Part shown: piece by piece, positions 1 through 11,700 of the stretch
How positions within the stretch are numbered: position 1 is the first letter of the stretch
Layout of the letters: every line of letters begins with the position of its first letter
Assembly (NCBI GenBank): GCA_000727475.1
Contig: KL647290.1
Location: forward strand, 507,062-571,061
Direction: 5' to 3'
Source of the DNA: Sarcocystis neurona
Lineage: Eukaryota; Apicomplexa; Conoidasida; Eucoccidiorida; Sarcocystidae
DNA length: 64,000 bases
Position numbers and translations under genes: made by a program
Notes under the pieces: generated by a model
The model's input: the letters and a program-made list of their open reading frames with translations, nothing else
Databases searched by the model: none
What the model was told of the DNA's origin: nothing

Positions 1-2713
1 GTCTTCCTCCTTCCCGCTCATTATCTCCGTATCCTCTGTCATATATGTATGTATGTATGGATGGATCTACATATGCCTGCGGTAAGCATGTATATAAGTC
101 CTTCTTCTTCCATCTCCCTCACCCTCTCCTTCTCTCTCTATCCTCCGTCACATATATATATGGACCTCTATATGCATACGGTGAGTATACATGTGTATGT
201 ATACATATATATAAATAATATAGACATAGATATGCCTAGATGTGTGCGAGCATATAGAAGAGCTCAGCAATAGCAACGACATTTTGGCATGCGCAGCTAC
301 GTCAGTCTGTGTGTGTCTATAATATATATATATATATATATATATGTCGACGTAGTCCGTAGAGGGGAATCTGTGTATACACTTATGTATATGTGTGGTG
401 AGAGAGAGAGATAGATAGATATGTGTTGATATTATATGTTGGGATGACGTATATAGAGAGTGAAAGAGAAATAATGAGGCAGCAGATACACGTGTATATA
501 CAGAGAATGACGAACGGCATGCATGCCTGCGCACAGCCTACAGAAGCCGCGCGCGCGCCAGAGACAGAGACAGGGGAAGAGAGATAGAGAGAGAGGAAGA
601 GAGCGCTTGCTGCGAGTGAGAAAAGTAAGCAGTTAACGTGGGACTTTATGCGATGGATGTGGGGGAGGGGCACTGTGGAAGGGGAGCTGCAGAAGAAGTT
701 GGGCACTTCGGGCGCGAATTCATCGTCCTGCTGCTGCTGCTGCAGTCCGAGGGTAGACACGTTCTACGGCCCTTTTCCGTTCGTTTTCTTTCGTTTCGCT
801 TTCTCACTATCCCCCTTCCTTCCGCCGGCGCGAAGGGTCGCGTGTGCGGGAGCGGATGCACCTTAGCAGCAGACTTTGCAGGACAGAGAGACAGAGAGAA
901 GGGAAAGGCGGAGACGCGAAGAGACGGAGGGAGAGAAAGTCAAAGGCAGAGAGAACCCTTTTAACGGGTGCGTCACCCGCGCGTGGTGGGAGACTGTCTT
1001 CTTCGCTGCGAAGATGTTTTTTGTTGCACCGCTTTCCCGTCCAGCTGCCGGCTGTCGTTTGAACTGTCCGAAAAAAGGAGTTATTTCCTGCTGCAGTGTT
1101 CGTAGCTCCCCGAAGATAGAAAGCTCTCGCGCTCTTCCTTTCTCTTCGAGGTGCTGCTGGCGGCCGAAAAAAGAAGAACGCGATGTTTCTGTCCCAGTGT
1201 GCGTCGTCGGGTGAAGTTTTCCTGCGTGAAACTCCGTGCAAACGCAGAGAGAGGGGGACAGAAAGAAAGAAAGGAAAAGACAGAAAAGGACAGAGAGAGA
1301 GAGAGAAAAGAAAAGGCAGACAAAACGAAAGGAAGAAGAAAGTGAGGAACTGTCTCGAGCGTATACAGCTGTGCAATACTACTTATATACGTATATACGA
1401 ATGCTATCTATAAACCTCGCGAGAACGAATGTATGTATATATATATATATATATGTGTGTTTATAAGACTAAAGGATGTGCTGCGGTTGATAGCAGGTGT
1501 ACAAAATATGTCTGCCCATCCCACTTGTTGCACAGAGACACACGAGCAACTTTTGTTGTTTTCCTCTCCCTCCTCTTCTTCCTACTTTTCTTCTCTTTCC
1601 TTTTCATCTCCTACAAGTTTTCTTCTCTTGGGCAATCTCATACTCGCGTGCGCCTCCCCGCCGAAACATCATTATGTCCGCGATAACATCCTCTCAAATA
1701 TCAGTGCGACAAAGGAGTGTGTATATATATAGACGTGTATGTGTGTATATGTATCTATCTATCTATCTAATCTATCTATCTCTCTCTCTCTCTATATATA
1801 TATATAGATATATGCATATGTGTATGTGTGTACATATATATATATATACATATACATATATGTATGTGTATATGCCGCCTGTGTCTCTGTCTTTGGATGA
1901 GCATCTCTGTGTGTCCAAATATACATATATATATAGGTGCCGTCCGTATCTCTCTCTTTGGGTAAGCATCGCTGTGTATTTTCATCAGAGAGAGAGAGAG
2001 AGGAAAGAAAGAGAAAGAAAGAATTCGATCAGAAAAAAAGGGTCAGGGGTGGGGGGGGCTTCGTTGCTGCGCCGGAGCGTCGCTGCCAAATGGTCGTGTG
2101 GAGAACGACGCGGCGACGTCCTCCATCGTGCGACGGGAATGACGTAGTGCAAGTGATGATTTATACTCTCGCGTGTCTACGAAGAAAATTCTGCCATTTT
2201 TTTGTAGATAAATACATCTTACTTCCTCACACAAGCACAATATACGCGTTCGCGCATGCGTACATACACCTATATATCTACCTTCATCTATGTGTGCTTT
2301 GCCTTTTCTCCCTCTATGTATATATGTGTGTTATATGTCTACACACGCATGCATATATATATAATATACATGTGAGCGTCTGTGTATACGCACAGGCGCA
2401 TATATATAAGTGTATATATGTTATGTGTCATACATGTGAGGAGTGTGTGTACTGGAGAGTCGTCTTTTCTGCAGTCTGTTTCTCGTCGCGGTTTTTCTCT
2501 TCGCTCTCTCTCTTTGTCTGTCTCTCTCTGTCTGCCTTCAGTGCACAGGAATATGTGTGTATGTATATATATGTATATATGTGTGTGTGCGATACGTGGT
2601 ATAGAGACGCGTCTACTAGAAAAGGCGGGTTTTCTTTCACGTCGAAAGAAAAAAAACGCAGTTGCTGCACTGCTGCTGCGGTTGACTGCGTGTGTCTACG
2701 CTGCGAGCAACAG
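1..2713. other. Microsatellite-rich DNA left of the first recognised AlaRS exon
   Basis: No exon could be assigned here. The stretch holds TA/TG microsatellites (for example 316-345, 1433-1455, 1790-1870, 2350-2410), GA-rich runs (1250-1340) and CT-rich runs (1555-1625). Because it lies directly 5' of AlaRS exons that start in mid-protein, it is probably intron sequence of that gene. I looked for the class II catalytic motifs of AlaRS in the translated frames and did not see them, so the catalytic domain is probably outside the window. Confidence 0.5.
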
Positions 2714-2794
2714 GGAGAAGGAGAAGAAGCTGCTGCCGCGGCGCCGCTGCGAAGTGGAGTCGTCGCTATCTGGGACGGCAAGGAGTTTCTTTCT
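2714..2794 (+). CDS. AlaRS: AlaRS exon a (first recognised)
   Basis: Encodes an acidic/alanine-rich lead-in and then [12 protein letters not shown], which matches the segment preceding the editing domain in AlaRS proteins. The donor GTACGT follows at 2795 in phase 0. The start at 2714 (after GAGCAACAG) is the best acceptor in the open frame, but the 5' border is less certain than the 3' border. Confidence 0.6.
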
Positions 2795-5700
2795 GTACGT
2801 CAACCTTCGCAACTCTCCCTTCGTCCTTTTTCTCTTCTTAATTCTCTGCATTCATTTCTCGTTTTTGTGTTTGCAGTTCTCGACTTCCTCTGTCTCTCTG
2901 CGTGTGTCTGTCTCTGCGTGTCTCTGTGTATGTCTCTCAATAAAAGAGACGGGACTGGACCAGAGAAGAGAGCGACGACAAGGTAATGAGAAGCAGTAGA
3001 AGCAGTTTCTTTTCTGTCGTAGAAAGCAGTCATCCAGGTAGTATATAAGTTTTCTTCTTTTTCTCGTGTTCTGCTTGGTCTTTGTCTCATTTTCTCATTG
3101 TGTTTCTTCAAATTTTCTTGCTCTTCTCTCTCGCGCTGTCGTCCTCTTCCTCCCCTTGCCCCCCCCCCCCCCCCACCCTTTCTCTTTCTGGCGATATTCC
3201 CTTCTATTCTCTTCTCCTGCATCCCCTTGTGTCTCTTCTCTTCTTCCTTTCCTGTTGGTGTTCGACTCGACGCCTGCTGCTCTCTTGTTCCGATGTTGGT
3301 GGACTTCGCTGTTCTCTCTGCGAATCGCGCGTGGGTTGTTCTCGGGAAACAAAGTAGTCACCCAAGTGGAAAACTGGAAGACTCCGTCCTCGTCTCGTCT
3401 TCTCTGCTCCGCGGCCTTTTCTACTCCCACTGCCGTCTCCCCGTCCTTCCTCTTCTTTTCATGCTGCTGCCGCTCTCGTGTTGCGGTCTCTCCTGACGCT
3501 GTGTACCTCTGCTGCTGTGCTGCTGCCGCTGCTGCTGCTGCTGGTGCCGCAGTTCATCTCGTACTGCCATCCGTACCGCTGCTGCTGCTGCTTGGTTTTC
3601 CTTCGGAGGGGTAGCTGGTGCTGCTGCTGCTCTTGCATCTGTGCAGCTGATAGACGCCACACGCCGAGGGACGCGTTTTGTTTTTTGTCCTGCGGTGCTG
3701 CAGCACCTGCGGGCAGCAGCGGCAGGAGAGCCGCAGCAGCTCGTCGGAGTGATTCTCGACCACACGTGTTTCTATGCGGAGCAAGGAGGGCAGGTGGGCG
3801 ACGTGGGGCGTCTCGTCTCTCCCGCAGAAGAAGAGGAAGGAGAAGAAAAGGCGAAGAAAAAGAGCAGCAGCAGAGTTCACTTCGAGGTGGTCGACACACA
3901 AAAAAGCGGGGACTACATCATTCACATCGGAACGCTTGCGAGCGGGGAGCTGCAGGTGAGAAGTCAAACTTTTTTTTTACATCCGCGTGCAGTCATGAAA
4001 ACCAGCACAGATTTTCGGGTGCACATACATCACGTCTGCGACAACACGTCGGAGCGGGAGGGAGACGTTCGAACTTCAGGTGTACAGACACCACGTCTGC
4101 GACAACACGCAAGGGCGCAGAGGGGGGTTCGATTTCCAGGTGTACGTACGCCGCGTGTGCGACAGCACGTAGGGGGGAGGAGCTTTGGATCGTCAGCTGT
4201 ACATACATCACGTCTGCGACAACACCGACGGCGGAGTTTTTGATCTCCGAGTGTACGTACACAACACCTGCAACAGCTGGTAAGGGGCGGGGGAAGACAA
4301 GACTTTCGAACATCAGGTGTATATACAACACGTCTCCGACAACATGTAGAGGGGAAGGGGTTTACTTGTGACTGTACAAATCTCTGCGTGTAGACAGCTC
4401 TAGCCATCAACACGCCAGTAAAAGAGGCGGGAAGCAGATACAACCAGATATACCCTTGTATGTATGTATATATATATATATATACACATACGTGTATGTC
4501 TGGCTGCGCGCCAACGCGTGCAGTGTGTCACGCATTATTGGTGTATTGCACGCGTGCATGCGGCGCTGCAGCAGCAACTGCAGCACACCCGCTGCGGCAG
4601 CAACTGCAGCACACCCGCTGCGGCAGTTGCATGCGCGTGCGCCGCTTCTGCAGGAGCAGCAGCAGCAGCTGAGGGCAGGACAGACCGCAACATGTAAAGT
4701 GATGTGTAGCTGCGTTGCGCACACTTGTTTTCACCAGGAGGGGAGTGTCGTTATCCCGGTCGTTGACTACGTACGACGCTTCAAGCTGGCACAGCACCAC
4801 ACGGGGACTCATCTGCTGAACTTTGCGCTGCGCGAGGTGCTGCTCTCGAAAGACAGCAACAGCAGCAGCAGCGACACGAAGAGCAGCGCACTGCTGAACG
4901 GCTGCTGCGTCTCCGGTGAAGACGGGAAGAGAGAAGATGAAGGCGCGAAGAAGAAGAAGTCACAACAGAAGGAGAAGGAGGAGGAAGAGGAGGAGAAACA
5001 GAAGAAAAGCAGCAGCAATGTTGCAGCTACAGCAGGAGAACTGCAGGACGTGCAGCAGCGGGGGTCTCTCGTTGAAGAACGAAGACTGCGCTTTGACTAC
5101 GATGCCCTGCGACCGCTCGAAAACGCCGAAATTTTGCGAGTCGAGCAAATCGTCAAAAAATGCGTACGCATCCATGCACCACAGGAAGAGCAGCAGCGAC
5201 AGCAGCAGCAGCGACAACAGCAGCAGCGGCACCAGCAGCTGCGACAGCGGGAGCAGGGATAGCAGAAGGAATGGCGGGAGCAGGGGCAGCAGAAGGAATG
5301 GCGGGAGCAGGAGCGACAGCGAGGCGACCGACAGCAGCAGCAGGGACAGCAGCAGCAAAGACAGGCGCAGGGACGGCACCCAGCAGGAACGACAGCAGCA
5401 GCAGGGACGGCGGAAGCATCCGCAGGGACACGTAGAGCAGCCTCTTGGGGTGTGCTGGGCAGCTGCAATAGCAACCGCAGGAGCATGAAGTCCACCTTCA
5501 GCAGCAGCAGCGTGCTTCACAGCATTGTGGGGATGGACCGCCACCAGCGTGCCTTTTTTTTTGGGAAGGCAGTGAAAACACTTGCAGCAGAATCGACAGA
5601 ACAGCCGCAGCAGCCACGTCATCCGTACACGTTTACGTTTTACTTGTCAGAATAGGAGAGAAGGAAAGGGAGAGAAGATGTCCACCGCAGAGATGCGTCG

Positions 5701-8700
5701 CATGAAGCGGTGTATGTCTGTTGTCTGTGTCTGTGTGTGTGCGTGTCTACATGTTGTTCTCTGTACATTTATTATATGCAGACGCCCTGCTTGTGTGTGC
5801 ATGTGTGTGTCTGTGTCTACATTCCATATACACGTGACCTGTTTGTGTGTGTGTGTGTGCGTCGCTGTGTCTACTATATATATATATATATATGACCTTG
5901 TGTGTGTGTGTGTGTGAGTCTGTGTCTAGGTGCTGTATCTCTATTGTATATGGATAACGTGCTCGTGAACGTAAGTCTCCGTATCATACATGCGGATGTG
6001 TGTGTCTGTATCTTATAGATACGACTGGCGCGTCTGCCCGTCTCTGTCTAGATGTTGTGTCTACATTTGCATGTATGGCGTGCCGCTGTATGTCTGTGTG
6101 TGTCTAGGTATCAAGCCAGACAGGGCACTGCGTCAAAATGCAAGTCACCACTTAATCTGCGTAACTGAATAGTTATCACTCAGCTTTCTGATGTCTGTAC
6201 ATATGTATGCCTGTGTGGCGGTGTATTTACATATATATAATATATATTAACTGTAGAAATATATATATATGTGTATCTGTGTGTAGATGTGTAGACGTAG
6301 ACCTGCGCTATATATATATAGATGTATGTCTCTATCTGTCGATGTATACGTATAGATAGTATGTAGATAATATATATTATTTATAAGAATGTGTGTGTAT
6401 ATATATATATGTGGATGGGTCGATGTATGGCAGCGCCACCGCTGAATTTGCATTGATATTTGGGTGAGCGGAGCCAAGCGGACATGGGAGGCAGGCGAGA
6501 ACGTTTGCGTTGTTTGGTGAATGACGGGGGGAAGCTGTGTACCTACTGCTGCGTTGTTGATTCGTTGCATGCGGCGTGTGTTTAAGGGCAATATGCCTGC
6601 ACGCCGTATGCGTGATTGCTGTATTCGCATGCGCAGAGAGACGTGAAGGTTGCGGTGATAGTGCCTGTATGTGTATATGTGTCCGTGTGGTGGGTTTTGC
6701 TGCTGCGCAACAGATCGAAGATCAACTGCCGGTGAATAAGAAAGTTGTCCCGTTGCAGCAGGCTCTGGGAATTCGAGGAATACGGGCAATGTTCGGGGAA
6801 GTCTACCCGGACCCCGTGCGAGTCGTTGCTGTCGGCCCCGCCGTCGAGACGCTGTTGCAGGAGGACAGCAGCGACGGCAGCAGCAGCGACAGCAGCAGCA
6901 GTGGCAGCAACGTTGCAGCGAGTGTGGAACTCTGCGGGGGCACGCACCTCCACAATGCGAGTCAACTCGAGGTAAGAAAACGAAGGGAATCAAAAAGAAG
7001 AAGCAATGAAGAAGAAAAGGGCGAGGGGCACGGACTAAGAAGAATGCAGGTAAAACAAGGGGAAATGTCGAAAATTTTAGAATAGGACGCGCTGCGCACT
7101 TCCTCAGTTCGTCACGTGAAATGTGTGCCCCCAGAGGTGTCCGCGTGCGAATATCCTGCCATATCACTGCCGCTGCTGCTGCCGTCTCGCTGCCGCTGCT
7201 GTTGCTGCCCTGCTGCTGCTGCTATGCTGCTGTGGCTCTGCCGCTGCAGTGGCGCTGCTGCTGTTGGATTTTGCTGTTGATACTACAAATGTGTGTAGGG
7301 ACGTGTAGAGAGAGACAGAGATAAGTCAAATTTTTTCACGATATGAATGTATATAAGTTCACCACACACGTAGAAGTGTTGTACCTCGGATGACTGTATT
7401 ATACTCTACATACGCAAGCACTTTTTACACATGCCTTTATCTGCACTATACATTAGGTATTTCGTGAATGTCAACATGTGTGTTATATAGGCCCATACTA
7501 GCTATGTACAGAGAAAACGTATACGAGTAAGCGTGTGTATATATGTATGTATATATATATATGTACACCCTGTACGTGCCCGTTTACTAGTAGTGTATAC
7601 TCGTGTACCTATTCATCTGCAGACAAGACGTATATATATGTAAGCACTTGTATATGTGTCTTTCTGTAGACATCGAGTATCCATACACAGAAAATACAAA
7701 TGTGATAGCAGGCATGTATATATGTAGCGTATCGCAGACATAAGAGATTGTGTGACGGTGGCATTAATTAAACGCGTATATGTCTCTCGCTCTGTTTGTG
7801 TATTTCCCGAGCCCGCTGAAGAAGTGTGTACGTACCTGTAGACTCTTTCTCTCTATCTATCTCTTTCTCTGTTTGTGGCTATATCTCTGTGTTATCCTTT
7901 TTCCATTTCTGTCTTCTATCGGGAATATCTACTTTTGTTATTGGCTCTGGAACGCAGACACACATACGTACACATATACGCGCATACGTATATACATGTC
8001 GATACACATATATGCGTAGAGATAGACGCGAGTAGAAAGTCACTGCCCGCGTGCCGCGGCACACTACCGGTAAGAGGGATAGATGAGGGACTCTGTCGCT
8101 GTGTGTGCATTTCATTTGCATTCCCTAAATTCAGAAAAAATGTATGCGTTGAATTTTTGATGGAACGGCAGGATTTTGTGGTAGTCAGCGACGAAGCTCT
8201 CGCCCGAGGAGTGCGGCGTCTTGTTGCGGTCTGCGGAGAACCGGCGACCCAGGCACGCGAGGAGCTGCAGCAGCTGCAGGTGACTTTCTTCACGTGTACA
8301 AAGATACACATAAACGGGGAAGAGAGAGAGAGAGAGGAAGAAAAGGGAGGAAACTGCATTCCTTCTACGGAACGGCAGCAGGTTCCTCACTCGAATTTCC
8401 TTTACACCGGCTGCTGCATTTTCCCTTCTCAGCAGAGAATTTGTCATGGGCGACAGAAGCAACAGAGGCGCGGGGTTTATCGCTGTCACTTCGTGTGTAC
8501 GTATGTGTAGCTAGCTCTCTCCCCTTTCCCCTCTGTGTCTCTTTCACTTTCTTCCTTTCTCCCCCTCTATTCTCTCTTTTTCTGTCTTTCTCTCTCTTTT
8601 CCTTCTCTTCTCTTCTCTGTCATTCTCTGTGTCTCTTCGTCTCTCGGTCTCACTCTCTGTCTCGTTTTTGTCCTCCTGCGTATATTAGGAGGTATCGTAG

Positions 8701-11700
8701 TAGTGACATACAAGTGCCAGTCACGCGGTCAAAATTTGTCGGGTGTGGTCGAGCAGTGCTTTTCCATCTCTTTGTCCCTTGTCCCTGCTTTCGCATTTTT
8801 TCTCCTTCTCTTACTTCTCTTTCTCCTTTCTGTCTTTCTGTTTCTGTTGTCATCTTCTCGACTCCTGCCTACGACGACCTTTTACAAATATCGCTCCCAC
8901 CTGTTTGCGCCTCTCTTTCTTTCTTTTCTCGAGAATTCCTTCAATTAAAGGGGTGCGTTGCCTTGCTGCTGTTTCTTTCTTCAACCACTGCTGCAGACGG
9001 CATTTAGAGATATAGCTGCCACACCGAGACAGCTTCCCCTGTTGGAGCAGCAGGTGCAAAAAGGACGGTTGCTGCTCGAAGGGGCGACGTTGCTTCCTCT
9101 TGTTGGGAAACGACAACTTGTTAAGCAGCTCGACGACATGCAAAAGGCTGTTGTAAGTTTCTTAGTTCTCTCCTTCTTCCTTCTTTTTCCCCCCTATTCT
9201 TCGCACTCTCTTCCACTTTCCTTTAACTTCTTGTCTCTCCCTTTTGTTTCGCTTTTTCACCCGTCTCCTTTTCCTTTGCGTTTTCTCCTCCCTTCTTCCT
9301 TCCTTTTATCCGTGTGTGTGTCGCTTCGTCCTCTCTTGTGTTCCCCCTCCCCTGCGCTTCTCGTTGCTCCTGCGTCTAAAGAAGTAAATCTTTTTCTAGC
9401 TGGAGGTGTACATGTGTGCAGCAGTCGTGCTGCTTGCTGCCCGTCTCTCTGTTGACGTCGATAATAAAGGAAAATGAAGGAGATCAATCCGAAGTGGGGA
9501 ATCGTCTCGACATTGTGCAGAAGAAACTAAAAATTTGTACCTCCTTTGTCGTCTTCCTTCTTGTTTTCTTATCAACTTCCTTCTCTTCTAGTTTCACTCG
9601 ACGTACCTCCACGTGTGTTTGTGATGTGGTTTCCTCCTTGATTTTTGTTGTCCCTTTTCCGGTCTTCTCATCTTCTTGTTTTCTCGCCTTTTTTTCGTTC
9701 CTGCGTGTCGTCTCCTCTCTCTACCGCTTCCCCCCCCGCAGTTACCTCAGTCTCGTTATTATTTCTTCGGTATTCGTGCCTCTCCATTCTTTCTGTCTTC
9801 TTCTTCCTTTCTTTTCGTCTCCCTCTTCCTCTCTAACTTCCAGCGCTCCCCGAAATACGACGACGTTGTTCAAAACGTACTTAGCGAAGAGCGCCACACG
9901 CAGCAGGAGAAAGCTGCTCTGCACTACCGAGAAGAAACTCCTCCGGTGTACACTGAAGAACATGTGAAAAAAAAAATTACATATATATATATGTATATGT
10001 ATATATATGTGTGTATGTATATATGTGTATATTCACATATACATGTGCTGAGACCTTAATATATCTATGTATATACTGGACGTGTGCAGGTGTTACGTCT
10101 GTATACCGAGCGGTACAAAGAAATATGTGGAATAACAAGTCCTTTTACAGTACACAGATATGTACACACACAGATATCAACATATATATATATATATATG
10201 GAAGTGTCCTTATTTGTATGTGCAGAGACCTAAAGAGAGAAATACACATATTTGCATAGAGAGCCGTTACGTGTGGATGTTAAAATGTAGAAGAAAATAC
10301 ATCTATATATATATATAAGAGAGAGAGAGATTGAGAGAGGTTCTTTACTGTCAACAGGTATGTAGAGAGGAATACACGTATATTCACATATATATATATA
10401 TATATGTGTATATGTATGTGTGTGTACATTTGTGCGTAACTATATGTATAGGATCGGAAAGATCTATGTGTCTCCAGTAGTACTGTCGAAAGAAATATAT
10501 GTATATATATAAATGTGCGTCATGTATGTGCGTCAAAGCACGATTCGAGCAAGGCGGCATATCTGTGGCTATGGGTGTATCTACTTTTTTTTGAAGGGAG
10601 CTTCTTTCCATGTGAAGTTAGTGGAGGTAGAAACAAACTCAAATTGTTTTCCAGGCGATTTTTCTTGTAGAAATCCGCAGGGCGAGATATTTGATGTGTT
10701 TGAAGAAGAAAAGCAATTATTTTTGCAATGCATATGCACTTCAAACGCATATATGGTTGTGTGTGGACTTGTAGTATAGAGAGGAAGAGACGGAGGAGAA
10801 GGAGGAGGCGGACGATATTTATTGACAAGTGTCGATTTCTCACACATGAAGGGGAGAAGAACTAAGGGATGGAAATCACAGATAAGCTGAGGGAACAGTT
10901 TATCTTTCCGTCTAACCCTTGTGTCACTAGAGAAGTATACAAAAAATTACTCGCCAACACAGGCATCCGGAAAAATAGAAACACAGCGACAGCAAGACGT
11001 GCACACTGTGCGCGATGTGCACGTCGTTTCGCAGGTGGAGCTGCAGAAGGCACGAAGCAAAGACTTGCAGCGAGAAGGAAAGCGCGTGGGAGAAGCGGCC
11101 GCAGTCAAAGCGAAGGCGGAAAATGCCAAGTTTGTGGTTGCGGTATTACCGGAACTTCTTGGCGATGGGAAGGCACTTGACTCTGCTGCGCAGGTAATAT
11201 CCATCCCGTCTTATTTTTCGATTAGTCACATTTACATTTCTCTCTGTGTAAATGTCTGCATGTATATAGAGACAGAGAGAGAGGTGGGCGGGGGGAGTGG
11301 CGTGTGGGGAGCGGTATAGACTCAGCCTAATTTTCTTCCGTTTTCTCTGTTTCTATGAGGGTCGTAGTCACCAGAGTTCACTCTAGTAATATCGCGCGCA
11401 CATACATCTGCACGGTGGAAGCTTTCGTGCTAATAGATGTGGGTGCACGTATATTTATATATATATGTATCCGCAGATGTGTATACATAGATACCCTGGT
11501 GGAAGTAGGGGGGATGATCCACGTCGATGTGTGGGAGTGGCAAGAGGCAAGGACACGTACGTCAGCAACACACACTCAGAAATGTACTACTATTCATCGA
11601 GTACGTATAGAAGTGACACATACCCAGTCTATTCCTGTATATATATATATATAATCCATTTCTTAGTACTCAGTCTATTACTCTCTGTATATATAATCTA

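Noticed and set aside
640..1070. Possible AlaRS upstream exons (open frames near 640-760 and 960-1070)
   Set aside because: None shows the class II motifs or other AlaRS catalytic-domain sequence in any frame.
4060..4140. tRNA B-box-like words (GGTTCGATTTCC, GTTCGAAC) in the minisatellite
   Set aside because: No cloverleaf can be formed and no A box is correctly spaced; the words recur only because the unit recurs.
3990..4390. Regularly spaced repeats resembling a CRISPR array
   Set aside because: Units are contiguous and wholly repetitive with no unique spacers, the context is a eukaryotic intron, and no cas-like genes are present.
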